From the NCBI RefSeq assembly GCF_050389775.1, contig NZ_CP177147.1, positions 85,363 to 149,362 of the forward strand: a stretch of DNA of 64,000 nt. The letters are read 5' to 3'. The notes beneath the pieces are model-generated. The model did not search any database, was not told where the DNA came from, and saw nothing but the letters and a program-made list of their open reading frames with translations. Shown here in pieces: positions 8,319 to 16,735 of the stretch. The stretch comes from Marinibacterium sp050389775 (GTDB taxonomy: Bacteria > Pseudomonadota > Alphaproteobacteria > Rhodobacterales > Rhodobacteraceae). How positions within the stretch are numbered: position 1 is the stretch's first letter; the number at the start of each line of letters is the position of its first letter. A program made the translations under genes and the position numbers.

Positions 8319-9157
8319 GCCTGCACCATCGTCTGACGCTGTTCGCCCAGCCCGGTGATGCCCAGCGTCACGACCTGGCCGGCCGACAGGAAGGTCGGCG
8401 GGGTCATGCCCAGCCCGACACCCGGCGGCGTGCCCGTGGCAATGATGTCGCCCGGCTCAAGCGTCATGAACTGCGAGATATAGCTGACCAGGTGAGCCAC
8501 GCCGAAGATCATCGTCGCGGTGTTGCCCGTCTGGCGGCGCTGGCCATCGACGTCCAGCCACAGGTCCAGCGCCTGGACATCGGCGATCTCGTCGCGGGTC
8601 ACCAGCCAGGGGCCGACCGGGCCGAAGGTGTCATGGCTCTTGCCCTTGACCCATTGCCCGCCGCGCTCGGACTGGAACCGGCGCTCCGACACGTCGTTGA
8701 CCAGCGCATAGCCCGCGACATGGTCCAGCGCCTGCGCTTCGTCGATGTATTTCGCCCGGGTGCCGATGATCACACCCAGCTCGACTTCCCAGTCGGTGCG
8801 ATCCGACCCGCGCGGGATCTCGACATCGTCATTGGGCCCGCACAGCGCGGTGACCGCCTTTGAGAACAGCACAGGCTCGGCCGGGGGCTCCTTGCCGGTT
8901 TCGCGGGCGTGATCGGCGTAGTTGAGGCCGACACAGAGGAACTTGCCCGGGCGGGCCACGGCCGGCCCGATCCGGGGATTGCCCTCGACAACCGGCAGAC
9001 CGGCGGGATCCAGCGCGGCCAGCCGCGCCAGGCCCGCGGGCGACAGGGCGTCGCCGGCAATGTCATCCACCTGGCCCGACAGGTCGCGCAGCACGCCACC
9101 TTCGTCCAGAAGCCCCGGCCGCTCCTCGCCCGGGGCACCATAACGCAACAGTTTCAT
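8315..9157 (-). CDS. Fumarylacetoacetate hydrolase-family protein
   Basis: 280 aa. Start at 9157 has AAGGA about 7 nt upstream. The catalytic FAH domain starts after a short N-terminal region, with FLCVGLNYADHA and the metal-binding acids in TDWEVELGVIIG (both Glu) and YALVNDVSER (Asp), followed by GTPPGVG. Members hydrolyse or decarboxylate acyl-pyruvates and related 2-oxo acids late in aromatic breakdown. The gene lies between a cupin and an SDR in one operon, 22 bp behind the cupin. The general hydrolase/isomerase function is firm; the substrate is not known. Confidence 0.9.
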   Translation of the reverse strand: MKLLRYGAPGEERPGLLDEGGVLRDLSGQVDDIAGDALSPAGLARLAALDPAGLPVVEGNPRIGPAVARPGKFLCVGLNYADHARETGKEPPAEPVLFSKAVTALCGPNDDVEIPRGSDRTDWEVELGVIIGTRAKYIDEAQALDHVAGYALVNDVSERRFQSERGGQWVKGKSHDTFGPVGPWLVTRDEIADVQALDLWLDVDGQRRQTGNTATMIFGVAHLVSYISQFMTLEPGDIIATGTPPGVGLGMTPPTFLSAGQVVTLGITGLGEQRQTMVQA

Positions 9158-9179
9158 GGGTGATCCTTCCGCCCGGCCA

Positions 9180-9605
9180 TCAGGCCCGGCGATAGCCTTC
9201 CAGCGCCTCGTCGGGCACGTCGGGCAGGTTTTCGACAAGGTTGTCCGGGGTGCGGCAGGTCAGCCAGACGAGCTCTTCAGTGGTGCTCATGTTGACCTCG
9301 ACATGCGGCATGAAGGGCGGAACAAAGACGAAATCGCCTTCGTACATGTCGATGAATTCCTTGTAATCGTCGCCGAAATAGATCCGGCCATGGCCCGACA
9401 GCACGTAACCGCCCGTCTCGGCCTCGCAATGGTGATGCGGCGGCGAGCGGTGGCCCGGCTCGTTCGAGACGCGGCCGAACCAGATCCTGGTGGCCGGGGT
9501 GTGCTGCGGGCTGACGCCCGACATGCGGACGCAATCGCCGGATTGCCCCGTGCCGCCGTCCAGGCCGGTTGCGCGGGTGACGACGGGAACGACCTTGTCT
9601 GTCAT
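9180..9605 (-). CDS. Single-domain cupin protein
   Basis: 141 aa. Start at 9605 has GGGAGGAAA 6-8 nt upstream. A metal-binding cupin pattern is visible (SPPHHHCEAETGGYVLSG: His-His-His with a downstream Glu, then FVFVPPFMPHVEVN with the final His). It is far shorter than the two-cupin gentisate 1,2-dioxygenase, so it is not that enzyme, though a small dioxygenase, isomerase or sensor role is possible. It is the first gene of the cupin-FAH-SDR operon. Site C of the shared palindrome lies about 75 bp upstream. Confidence 0.8.
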   Translation of the reverse strand: MTDKVVPVVTRATGLDGGTGQSGDCVRMSGVSPQHTPATRIWFGRVSNEPGHRSPPHHHCEAETGGYVLSGHGRIYFGDDYKEFIDMYEGDFVFVPPFMPHVEVNMSTTEELVWLTCRTPDNLVENLPDVPDEALEGYRRA

Positions 9606-9678
9606 GAGATTTCCTCCCGAGGTGGAACAGGCGCCGGACCGGCGCCGCAGGATGGCGCCATGCTGGCACAATATATTT

Positions 9679-9693
9679 TATACCTCAAGTAAT
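9679..9693. promoter_or_regulatory. Regulatory palindrome site C (TACCTCAAGTA)
   Basis: The core TACCTCAAGTA (9681-9691), inside an AT-rich ATATATTTTA stretch, lies upstream of the minus-strand cupin operon. It matches the sites at 2818 and 3492 at 9 of 11 positions. Confidence 0.6.
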
Positions 9694-9726
9694 TCTTTCC
9701 ACCCTTCGCACGTGCAGCATTGCGAT

Positions 9727-9748
9727 CCCGCCCGAAAACACGGGCGGG
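9727..9748. terminator. Hairpin between cupin promoter and TauE gene, possible terminator
   Basis: An 8-bp perfect repeat CCCGCCCG / CGGGCGGG with a 6-nt loop lies downstream of the TauE stop (9777). There is no clear T-run in the direction of the TauE gene, so termination is uncertain. Confidence 0.4.
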
Positions 9749-9776
9749 TCATTTCACAACCAAAGCGAATCGGGGG

Positions 9777-10598
9777 TCAGAAGGACAGGATGGCGCTGAC
9801 CAGCATCTTGCCGGCGGTCAGCACGAGGAACCCGCCGAAGATGCGCTTGAGAAGCGCCGCGTTGATCAGGTGGGCCAGCCGCGCACCCAACGGCGCGGTC
9901 AGCATGGTGGCACAGACGACAATGACCGCCGCCACGATGCTGACCTGGCCCACGGTGAAGGGCGGGGCATCATTGGGCGTCGGCACGACGAGAAAGCCCA
10001 GCACCGCCGGCGCGGCGATCAGCACGCCGATCCCGGCCGAGGTGGCCACGGCCTGGTGCGAACTGCGGCCATTCCAGGTGAGAAAGGGCACAAAGAACGA
10101 CCCGCCGCCGATGCCGATCAGCGCCGACAACCCGCCGAATAGCGCGGCATAGGCGCTCAGCACCGGCGGGCGGGGCAGGCGGGCATCCTGGCGGGCCACG
10201 CCGGGACCCAGCAGCATCCAGGCGCCGACCGCGCTGCCCAGCACCCCGAAGACGGCCATCAGGTGGGACGACCGGGCGACCTGGGCAAGCACCATGCCCC
10301 CGACGGCAGCCAGGCAGACCGGCAGGGCCAGCCGCTTGAGCAGGTCCATGTCCACCGCCCCGCGCTTCCAATGGGCATGCAGCGACCGCAACGAGGTAAC
10401 GATGATCGTGGCCAGCGACGTGGCAATGGCCATCTGCATCGCATCCGCGCCCTGGTAGCCCGTTGCATCCAGGATCAGCAGGAAGGCCGGCACCAGAACG
10501 ATGCCCCCACCCACGCCCAGCATCCCCGCCAGCAACCCGGCCACCAACCCGGCCGTCAGCAGGATTCCCAGGATTTCCATCATGTCGGCAAGTGTCAT
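9777..10598 (-). CDS. TauE/SafE-family membrane permease
   Basis: 273 aa, strongly hydrophobic, with about eight predicted membrane segments. The glycine-rich motif LAGMLGVGGGIVLVPAFLL near the N-terminus and a repeated copy SALIGIGGGSFFVPFL near the middle are the two inverted half-repeats of this family. Start chosen at 10598 (GGAGC about 5 nt upstream) rather than the longer frame start at 10649. Members export or import organic anions such as sulfoacetate or sulfite. Here it may move an aromatic or organic acid of the cluster. It precedes the GntR regulator at 10670 in the opposite reading sense of the aminotransferase. Confidence 0.88.
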   Translation of the reverse strand: MTLADMMEILGILLTAGLVAGLLAGMLGVGGGIVLVPAFLLILDATGYQGADAMQMAIATSLATIIVTSLRSLHAHWKRGAVDMDLLKRLALPVCLAAVGGMVLAQVARSSHLMAVFGVLGSAVGAWMLLGPGVARQDARLPRPPVLSAYAALFGGLSALIGIGGGSFFVPFLTWNGRSSHQAVATSAGIGVLIAAPAVLGFLVVPTPNDAPPFTVGQVSIVAAVIVVCATMLTAPLGARLAHLINAALLKRIFGGFLVLTAGKMLVSAILSF

Positions 10599-10669
10599 CG
10601 GTGCTCCGGCAATAGCGCAGCCAGTCCCGGCACGCGGCCGGGATGGCAAAAGGTCAGAAGGGGGTCGGT

Positions 10670-11371
10670 TCAGGCGCTGTCTTCGTTCAGGAAATCCATC
10701 AGAAGATCGCGGGTGGCGACGATGTCGGCGGTCATGGCAGCGCGAAAGCCCGCCCGGTCCCCGGCATCGAAAGCGGCCAGCATGTCATCGTGGTAACGGG
10801 TGAACCCGGCCTTGTACGAGGTCTTGAGCAGGTCGCCCATCCGGTCGGACAGGAACCGCACATAGGCCCCGCTGCGCAGCCAGAGGTTCTCGATCTGGCT
10901 GATCAGCACCAGGTTGCCCGCGGCGTGGTAGATGCAGAAATGGAAATGCCGGTTGGCCTCCAGCATCGCCGTGATGTCCCCCGTCTCGCCGGTGTGGCGG
11001 TGGGTGTCCAGGATCTCGGCCAGGGCGCGACGCTCGTCGGCGCCGATCCGGTCAAACGCGATCTCGGCCGTGGCCGGCTCGATGATCAGCCGGGCCTGGC
11101 AGATCTGGCCCAGCTCTTCGGCCGACAGGTCAGGCACGACGGCCGTGCCCGTCGACGAGATCCGCAGGGCGTTTTCGGCGGCCAGGCGGCGCAGCGCCTC
11201 GCGCACCGGCATGTGCGAGGTTTCGAACTGGGTCGACAGCGCCGAGATGGTAAAGCTCTGCCCCGCCTCGAAGGCCCCCGACACCAGCGCCTCGCGCAGC
11301 TGGTCATAGACCTGGTCCTGCACGGTGCGCCGCGACCGGACGGGATTGAAGGACGCCGGGCTTTTCATCAT
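10670..11371 (-). CDS. GntR/FCD-family transcriptional regulator
   Basis: 233 aa. N-terminal winged helix (QVYDQLREALVSGAFEAG, then PVREALRRLAAENAL) and a C-terminal all-helical FCD domain with the His/Asp metal or ligand residues (NRHFHFCIYHAAGN, RYHDDMLAAFDAGD). GGAGACAG precedes a double ATG (11371 and 11368). It is divergent from the aminotransferase at 11677, and a TTTGATCAAA palindrome lies between them. It closely resembles the GntR at 27256 (shared LWLR-G-Y region), so the two may read the same motif. FadR-type regulators usually bind a carboxylic-acid effector that releases DNA. Confidence 0.9.
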   Translation of the reverse strand: MMKSPASFNPVRSRRTVQDQVYDQLREALVSGAFEAGQSFTISALSTQFETSHMPVREALRRLAAENALRISSTGTAVVPDLSAEELGQICQARLIIEPATAEIAFDRIGADERRALAEILDTHRHTGETGDITAMLEANRHFHFCIYHAAGNLVLISQIENLWLRSGAYVRFLSDRMGDLLKTSYKAGFTRYHDDMLAAFDAGDRAGFRAAMTADIVATRDLLMDFLNEDSA

Positions 11372-11570
11372 CTGTCTCCGCTGGCCGGGGCAATTCGGCC
11401 CTGGCGGCCACCCCGAAGGGAAAAATTCAATCTGCGCCGTCGATTACCATGACAGGCTGCGAAGGGAACAGTCTTCGCACATGCAAAAGCGCGCCAAGGC
11501 CCCGATCCCGCCGCTTTGCCGAAATCACAGCCAGAACGGGGGCGTCACCGGCTCGCTGCCGCACATACGA

Positions 11571-11585
11571 TCATTTGATCAAAGC
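11571..11585. promoter_or_regulatory. Putative GntR operator TTTGATCAAA, first copy
   Basis: TCATTTGATCAAAGC contains a perfect 10-bp palindrome, TTTGATCAAA. The same 15-mer recurs exactly at 34872, upstream of the Opp operon. It lies in the 305-bp region between the divergent GntR (starts 11371) and aminotransferase (starts 11677), about 90 bp before the latter. The rest of that region holds no gene. Confidence 0.6.
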
Positions 11586-11676
11586 TATTTACATCCACGG
11601 CCGGCAAGGGCAAGGTGCAATCAACCGAAGGCGGCCGGCGAACCCCGCGCGCCCTTCTTGCGACAACGGAATAGCC

Positions 11677-12855
11677 ATGAAACACCTCGCCCGCCGCATC
11701 ACCCAGACCTCTCCGAAATCCTTCGGCATGTATGCCCGCGCCGCCCAGAGCGGCCGCGACGACCTGATCCACATGGAGCTGGGCCGCCCCTCGGCCGACA
11801 CGCCCGCGCATATCAAGGAGGCGACGATTCGCGCCCTGCGCGACGGGGAGGTGCATTATTCCGACCTGGCCGGACAGCCGCACCTGCGCGCGGCGCTGGC
11901 CGACAAGCTGAAGACGCGCAACAACATGGACGTCGGCCCCGAGCGGATCATCGTGACCAACGGGCTGACCCATGGCTCTTACGCCGCGATCATGGCCTTT
12001 CTCGACGAGGGCGACGAGGCGATCCTGCTCGAACCCTTTTACCCCCAGCATATCGGCAAGATCGAACTGGCCGGCGCGCGGCCGGTGCTGGCCCGGCTGG
12101 ACGCGGCCAACGACTACCGGATCGACCCCGCCGCGATCGAGGCCGCGATCACCGAGCGCACCAAGATGATCGTGCTGATCAACCCCTGCAACCCGACCGG
12201 CCGTGTCTATGACCGCGACGAGCTGGAGGCCCTGGCCGAGATCGCCATCCGCCACGACCTGATCGTGATGTCGGACGAGGTCTACGAAGACATCCTCTAT
12301 GACGGGGCGCAGCACCTGTCGATCGGCGCCCTGCCCGGGATGGGCGAGCGCACGATCAGCCTGTTTGCCTTTACCAAGAGTTACGCGATGGACGGCTGGC
12401 GGCTGGGCTACATGGTAGCCCCGGCGGCCGCTATGGATGCGCTGCTGAAGATCACGGCCAATGACGTGACCCATGTGAACACCTTCATCCAGGAAGGCGC
12501 ACTGGCCGCGGTGACGGGCGACCCCGCCGTGCTGGCCGGGCTGATCGCCGAGGATGCCGAGAAGCGCCAGCGGCTGGTCGGCGCGCTGAACCAGATCCCG
12601 GGCATCACCTGCCCCTGGCCGCAGGGCACGATCTATGCCTTCCCCGACATCTCGGGCACCGGGCTGACCGCCCAGGCCTTTGCCGACCGGCTGATGGATG
12701 AAACCGGCGTGGTCGTCGAGGCCGGCAGCTTCTATGGCGCGGCCGGCGAAGGCCATGTGCGGATCTGCTTCGGCTCGGTCACGCTGGACGAGATCGACAC
12801 CGCCTGCGCGCGCATCCGCGCCATGGTCGGCGCGCTACAGCCAACCCCGGCCTGA
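11677..12855 (+). CDS. Class I PLP-dependent aminotransferase
   Basis: 392 aa fold-type I enzyme. The PLP lysine is in FTKSYAMDGWRLGY, preceded by NPCNPTGRVY and SDEVYEDILYDG, and the C-terminal substrate-carboxylate Arg is in GHVRICFGS. Start chosen at 11677, which fits the family's normal N-terminus; the longer frame to 11449 has no supporting signal. It moves an amino group between an amino acid and a 2-oxo acid. Next to an indolepyruvate oxidoreductase-like enzyme, an aromatic amino acid such as tryptophan is plausible but unproven. A terminator follows. Confidence 0.9.
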   Translation: MKHLARRITQTSPKSFGMYARAAQSGRDDLIHMELGRPSADTPAHIKEATIRALRDGEVHYSDLAGQPHLRAALADKLKTRNNMDVGPERIIVTNGLTHGSYAAIMAFLDEGDEAILLEPFYPQHIGKIELAGARPVLARLDAANDYRIDPAAIEAAITERTKMIVLINPCNPTGRVYDRDELEALAEIAIRHDLIVMSDEVYEDILYDGAQHLSIGALPGMGERTISLFAFTKSYAMDGWRLGYMVAPAAAMDALLKITANDVTHVNTFIQEGALAAVTGDPAVLAGLIAEDAEKRQRLVGALNQIPGITCPWPQGTIYAFPDISGTGLTAQAFADRLMDETGVVVEAGSFYGAAGEGHVRICFGSVTLDEIDTACARIRAMVGALQPTPA

Positions 12856-12889
12856 CCGCCCGCCTGACCCCAGGTCAGCGCAAAAACCC

Positions 12890-12930
12890 AAGCCCGCCCG
12901 CGCCTTAGATGCCGGGCGGGCTTATTTTAT
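12890..12930 (+). terminator. Rho-independent terminator after aminotransferase
   Basis: A perfect 11-bp inverted repeat AAGCCCGCCCG / CGGGCGGGCTT with a 12-nt loop is followed by ATTTTAT. It lies 35 bp past the aminotransferase stop and overlaps the edge of palindrome site D. Confidence 0.85.
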
Positions 12931-12940
12931 ACTTAAAGCA
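12928..12940. promoter_or_regulatory. Regulatory palindrome site D (TACTTAAAGCA)
   Basis: TTTTATACTTAAAGCA is close to the palindromes at 3492 and 9681, with one mismatch in the right arm. It sits about 290 bp before the cyclase gene at 13226. The intervening bases 12941-13225 hold no ORF of note. Confidence 0.5.
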
Positions 12941-13161
12941 CATTTCCGGGCGCCGTCCCGATTCAGGGCCCCAAAGACCCACGCCCCGTCGGCCACAGAC
13001 CCAACCGCCAACGCCCGATTCCCGGACGATTGGCGCAATGAACCAACAAACAAGGGCAACAGCATTGCCCAATAAACCGGCGCAGCCCCCGACAGGGCGC
13101 GCATTCGGGCGGCGGATGAAAAAATCATGACAGTCGGATAGCTTTGAACTTGAAATGTTAG

Positions 13162-13180
13162 ATTGCATGCATTTGCATAT
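13162..13180. promoter_or_regulatory. AT-rich dyad near the cyclase-MarR promoter
   Basis: ATTGCATGCATTTGCATAT holds the palindrome TGCATGCA followed by a repeat of TTGCAT. It lies about 50 bp before the cyclase ATG in otherwise GC-rich DNA. It could be the operator of the MarR regulator encoded two genes downstream, or simply part of the promoter. A weaker match to the TACTTSAAGTA family (AACTTGAAATG) is just upstream at 13147. Confidence 0.35.
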
Positions 13181-13225
13181 AACTCAGGAACTGCCGAACG
13201 ACTCGCAACAAGGGAAAGGCACCTC

Positions 13226-14017
13226 ATGACCCCTCAGGACACGCTCGCCACGCTTGCCACCAGCCTGCTGGACGGCTCGGTCAAGGTGATCGACTGCGCC
13301 GCACCTCTCGGCCCCGACACCCCGCTGCTGAAACTGCCGCCGGAACTGGCTGACGACACGCCCAAGATCGAGATCCACCAGATTTCGCGCTATGGTGACC
13401 GGGGGCCCTGGTGGGCGTGGAACTGGCTGAAACTGGGCGAGCATTCGGGCACCCATTACGACGCGCCGCACCACTGGATCACCGGCAAGGATTACGCCGA
13501 CGGTTCGGTCGACACGATCGACCCCCAGCTCTTTGTGGCTCCGGCCAATGTCATCGACTGCTCGGCCGAAGCCGCCGAGAACGCCGATTTCCTGCTGACG
13601 GCCGAAGGCGTGAAGGCCTGGGAAGCCGAACACGGCGAGATCAAGGAAGGCGAATGGGTGCTGATGCGCACCGATTGGGACAAGTTCAACGGCAGCGAGG
13701 ACAGCTTCCTCAACGCCGACGAAACCGGCCCCCACACGCCCGGACCCAGCCCCGATTGCATCGAGTACCTGATGGAAAAGAAGGCGCTCGGCTGGGGCAC
13801 GCAATGCATCGGCACCGATGCGGGCATGGCGGCCGGGTTCGAACCGCCCTTCCCGGCGCACAACCTGCTGCACAAGCACAACCGCTACGGGCTGGCCTCG
13901 CTGACCAACCTCGACAAGCTGCCGGCCAAGGGCGCGATCTTTGTCGCCGCCCCGCTGAAGATCGTCGCCGGCACCGGCTCGCCCATCCGCGCGCTGGCGC
14001 TGGTGCCGGCGGGCTGA
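13226..14017 (+). CDS. Cyclase-family hydrolase (copy 2), candidate isatin hydrolase
   Basis: 263 aa. Start at 13226 with AGGGAAAGG upstream; an in-frame ATG at 13163 lies in the AT-rich promoter and is less likely. The metal/catalytic signature is complete: His73, His77, Asp79, His83 in EHSGTHYDAPHHW. The WWAWNWLKLGEHSG segment and the ADETGPHTPGPS block are what I would expect of isatin hydrolase-like members. It lies just ahead of a MarR gene and an IOR-like 2-oxoacid oxidoreductase. If it opens isatin to 2-aminophenylglyoxylate, the next enzyme could take that oxo acid. A kynurenine-formamidase role is the main alternative. Cytoplasmic, no signal peptide. Confidence 0.86.
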   Translation: MTPQDTLATLATSLLDGSVKVIDCAAPLGPDTPLLKLPPELADDTPKIEIHQISRYGDRGPWWAWNWLKLGEHSGTHYDAPHHWITGKDYADGSVDTIDPQLFVAPANVIDCSAEAAENADFLLTAEGVKAWEAEHGEIKEGEWVLMRTDWDKFNGSEDSFLNADETGPHTPGPSPDCIEYLMEKKALGWGTQCIGTDAGMAAGFEPPFPAHNLLHKHNRYGLASLTNLDKLPAKGAIFVAAPLKIVAGTGSPIRALALVPAG

Positions 14018-14034
14018 GCCCACAACAGGCCGCC

Positions 14035-14054
14035 GGCCGGGGATCACCCCGGCC
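14035..14054. terminator. Intergenic hairpin between cyclase and MarR gene
   Basis: GGCCGGGG-ATCA-CCCCGGCC forms an 8-bp stem with a tetraloop, 18 bp past the cyclase stop. No T-run, so it may attenuate or stabilise the mRNA rather than terminate it. Confidence 0.35.
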
Positions 14055-14075
14055 CGGCCGCATGAAAGGCGCCGC

Positions 14076-14522
14076 ATGATCGACCGTACCGACGCGCTCG
14101 AGGATTTCACGCCCTACCTGATGAACCGCATCATCGCCCGCTACAACAAGGGGGTCGAAGACGCCCTGGCCGAGGCAGGGGTGAGCGTGGCGCAGATGCG
14201 CGCGCTGGCGGTTCTGGCCCAGGGCGGGCCCTGCACGGTGAACGAGCTGTCGGTGCTGACGGTGATCAAGCAATCGACCCTGTCGCGGACATTGGACAGC
14301 ATGGAAGCGGCGGGCCTGATCCGCCGGGTGGCCGAGACCGGTGACAGCCGGTTCCGGCGCATCCACCTGACCGATGCGGGCCGGGCCGCCCATGACCGGG
14401 CCTGGCCGGCGATGACAACCATGCGCGACACGATGCTGTCGGCGCTGGACCCGCAGGACCGCGAGACGCTGAACACGATGCTGATGCGCATCTTCTACGA
14501 CATACGCCACCACGATTTCTGA
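14076..14522 (+). CDS. MarR-family transcriptional regulator
   Basis: 148 aa, normal length for the family. A winged helix-turn-helix is visible (TVNELSVLTVIKQSTLSRTL, then the wing GDSRFRRIHLTDAG). MarR proteins are dimers that often respond to phenolic or indolic acids. It lies between the cyclase and the oxidoreductase genes on the same strand, 58 bp behind the first, and probably controls this small operon. Several bacterial auxin-catabolism loci use MarR regulators; I cannot test similarity to those here. Confidence 0.9.
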   Translation: MIDRTDALEDFTPYLMNRIIARYNKGVEDALAEAGVSVAQMRALAVLAQGGPCTVNELSVLTVIKQSTLSRTLDSMEAAGLIRRVAETGDSRFRRIHLTDAGRAAHDRAWPAMTTMRDTMLSALDPQDRETLNTMLMRIFYDIRHHDF

Positions 14523-14579
14523 CCGCCGGGCCCGCGCCCCGCGCGTCACCGCCAACCCCGCCCACCAAGGAGACCACCC

Positions 14580-16724
14580 ATGGCCGAGCGTTCATTCGCC
14601 AAGGAAGTCCAGAAGCTCCGGCAAGGTGCCGGAGAAACCTTTACCGGGGAAGGCATCCTCGGCATCACCAAGGCCCTGCTGGAAAACGGCGTGGGCTATG
14701 TCGGCGGCTACCAGGGCTCGCCGATTTCCCACCTGATGGACGTGCTGGCCGATGCCCAGGACATCCTGGGCGAGCTGGGCGTGCATTTCGAAGCCTCGGC
14801 CAGCGAAGCCACGGCCACGGCGATGCTGGCGGCCTCGGTGCATTACCCGATCCGCGGGGCCGTGACCTACAAGTCGGTCGTGGGCACCAATGTCGCGTCG
14901 GACGCGCTGTCCAACCTGGCCTCGGGCGGGGTGACCGGCGGCGCGCTGATCATCGTCGGCGAGGATTACGGCGAAGGCTCGTCGATCATGCAGGAACGCA
15001 CCTATGCCTTCGCGATGAAGAGCCAGGTCTGGATGATGGACCCGCGGCCCAACCTGCCCTCGATCACCAAGGCCGTGGGCGACGGGTTCGACCTGTCCGA
15101 GGCAACCAACACGCCGGTCATGCTGCAGGTCGGCATCCGGTCCTGCCATGTCCACGGCCATTTCACGGCCCGCGACAACAAGCGCCCCGAGATGACCGTG
15201 TCGGATGCGCTGGAGAACCCGCGGCGAGACCTCAACCGCATCGTGCTGCCGCCGGCGACCTACCTCCACGAGGCCGAGAAGCTGACCAAGCGCAAGCCGG
15301 CCGCCGAGGCTTTCATCGTCGAGCGCGAGATCAACGAGCGCTTCGGCACGCCGGGGTCGAAGGTCGGCATCATCCTGCAGGGCGGCACCTACAACACCGT
15401 CGTGCGTGCGCTGAACCGGCTGGGGCTGGCCGATATCTACGGCGAGACCGAGATCGACATGCTCTGCCTCAACTGCGTCTATCCGCTGGTCGAGGACCAG
15501 ATCCTGGATTTCTGCGCCGGCAAGGACGCCGTGCTGATCGTCGAGGAAGGCCATCCCAACTACATCGAACAGCAGATCGGGCACATGCTCTATCAAAAGG
15601 GCCGGACGGTGAAGCTGGAAGGCAAGGGCAAGCTGCCGATGGGCGGTGAATATACCGGGCAGGTCATGGTCGACGGCATCGCCGCCTTCCTCGAATCCCA
15701 TGCCCCGGCGCTGCTGCCCGTGGCCAAGGTGGCCACCAACGAGGAACCGGTGGCCATTCCCGACCTGTCGAAAACCCTGCCGCCGCGTCCGCCCGGGTTC
15801 TGCACCGGCTGCCCGGAACGGCCGATCTTTGCGGCGACCAAGCTGGTCGAGGAAGAGATGGGCGAACACCACATTTCGTCCGATATCGGCTGTCACCTGT
15901 TCTCGATCATGCCGCCGTTCGACCTGGGCGCGACGACCATGGGCTATGGCCTGGGCCCGGCCTCGGCCGCGGCCTTCCACAACGAGAACAAGAAGGGCCG
16001 GCGGTCGATCTCTTTCGTGGGGGACGGCGGGTTCTGGCACAACGGCCTGACCTCGTCGGTCGGCAATGCCGTGTTCAACAAGTCCGACAACGTGATCGTC
16101 ATCGTCGACAATTATTATTCCGCGGCCACCGGCGGCCAGGACATCCTGTCGTCGCGAGCCGACAACCGGTCGAAGCAGACCCAGAATTCCATCGTCGACG
16201 CGGTCAAGGGCATGGGCGTGAAATGGGTGCGCCAGATCGACCGCACCTATGACGTGACCCGCATGCGCGACACGCTGAAAGAGGCGCTGACCACCGAAGA
16301 AGAAGGGCCCAAGGTCATCGTGGCCTCGTCGGAATGCATGCTGAACAAGCAGCGCCGGGTGAAGCCCGAGCTGGCCAAGGCCCAGAAGGAAGGCAAGCGC
16401 GTGGAACGGCCGCGCTTCGGTGTCGACGAAGACGTTTGCACCGGCGATCACGCCTGCATGCGCCTGTCGGGCTGCCCGTCGCTGTCGGTCAAGGACACCG
16501 GCGATCCGCTGCGCGACGATCCGGTCGCGGCCATCGACCAGACCTGTGTCGGCTGCGGCAATTGCGGCGAGGTAGCCGATGCCGCCGTGCTCTGCCCCAG
16601 CTTCTACGAGGCCCGCGTCGTGTCCAACCCGACCGAGGCCGAAAAGCGCCGTTCGGCCCGCCGCAACCGCATCATTTCCTGGCTGCAATCCCGCCGTGAC
16701 GCCAAGCGCGTCGCCTTCGCCTGA
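14580..16724 (+). CDS. Indolepyruvate ferredoxin oxidoreductase-like, alpha subunit
   Basis: 714 aa. AAGGAGA lies directly ahead of the ATG. The N-terminal part is the pyrimidine/pyruvate-binding domain (GGYQGSPISHLMD, FEASASEATATAML). The middle is a TPP-binding domain with GDGGFWHNGLTS and IVDNYYSAATGG, preceded by FCTGCPERP. The C-terminus is ferredoxin-like, with CVGCGNCGEVADAAVLCPS and a preceding Cys-rich segment CTGDHACMRLSGC. The family oxidatively decarboxylates aryl-2-oxo acids with CoA to aryl-CoA, CO2 and reduced ferredoxin. Indolepyruvate is the classical substrate; 2-aminophenylglyoxylate would give 2-aminobenzoyl-CoA directly. It is 12 bp upstream of its partner subunit. Confidence 0.88.
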   Translation: MAERSFAKEVQKLRQGAGETFTGEGILGITKALLENGVGYVGGYQGSPISHLMDVLADAQDILGELGVHFEASASEATATAMLAASVHYPIRGAVTYKSVVGTNVASDALSNLASGGVTGGALIIVGEDYGEGSSIMQERTYAFAMKSQVWMMDPRPNLPSITKAVGDGFDLSEATNTPVMLQVGIRSCHVHGHFTARDNKRPEMTVSDALENPRRDLNRIVLPPATYLHEAEKLTKRKPAAEAFIVEREINERFGTPGSKVGIILQGGTYNTVVRALNRLGLADIYGETEIDMLCLNCVYPLVEDQILDFCAGKDAVLIVEEGHPNYIEQQIGHMLYQKGRTVKLEGKGKLPMGGEYTGQVMVDGIAAFLESHAPALLPVAKVATNEEPVAIPDLSKTLPPRPPGFCTGCPERPIFAATKLVEEEMGEHHISSDIGCHLFSIMPPFDLGATTMGYGLGPASAAAFHNENKKGRRSISFVGDGGFWHNGLTSSVGNAVFNKSDNVIVIVDNYYSAATGGQDILSSRADNRSKQTQNSIVDAVKGMGVKWVRQIDRTYDVTRMRDTLKEALTTEEEGPKVIVASSECMLNKQRRVKPELAKAQKEGKRVERPRFGVDEDVCTGDHACMRLSGCPSLSVKDTGDPLRDDPVAAIDQTCVGCGNCGEVADAAVLCPSFYEARVVSNPTEAEKRRSARRNRIISWLQSRRDAKRVAFA

Positions 16725-16735
16725 GGAGCGCCCCG

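Noticed and set aside
9180..9605. Gentisate 1,2-dioxygenase for a salicylyl-CoA/gentisate route
   Set aside because: The cupin is only 141 aa with one domain; gentisate dioxygenase has two cupin domains and about 350 residues. A salicylate route thus lacks its ring-cleavage enzyme here.
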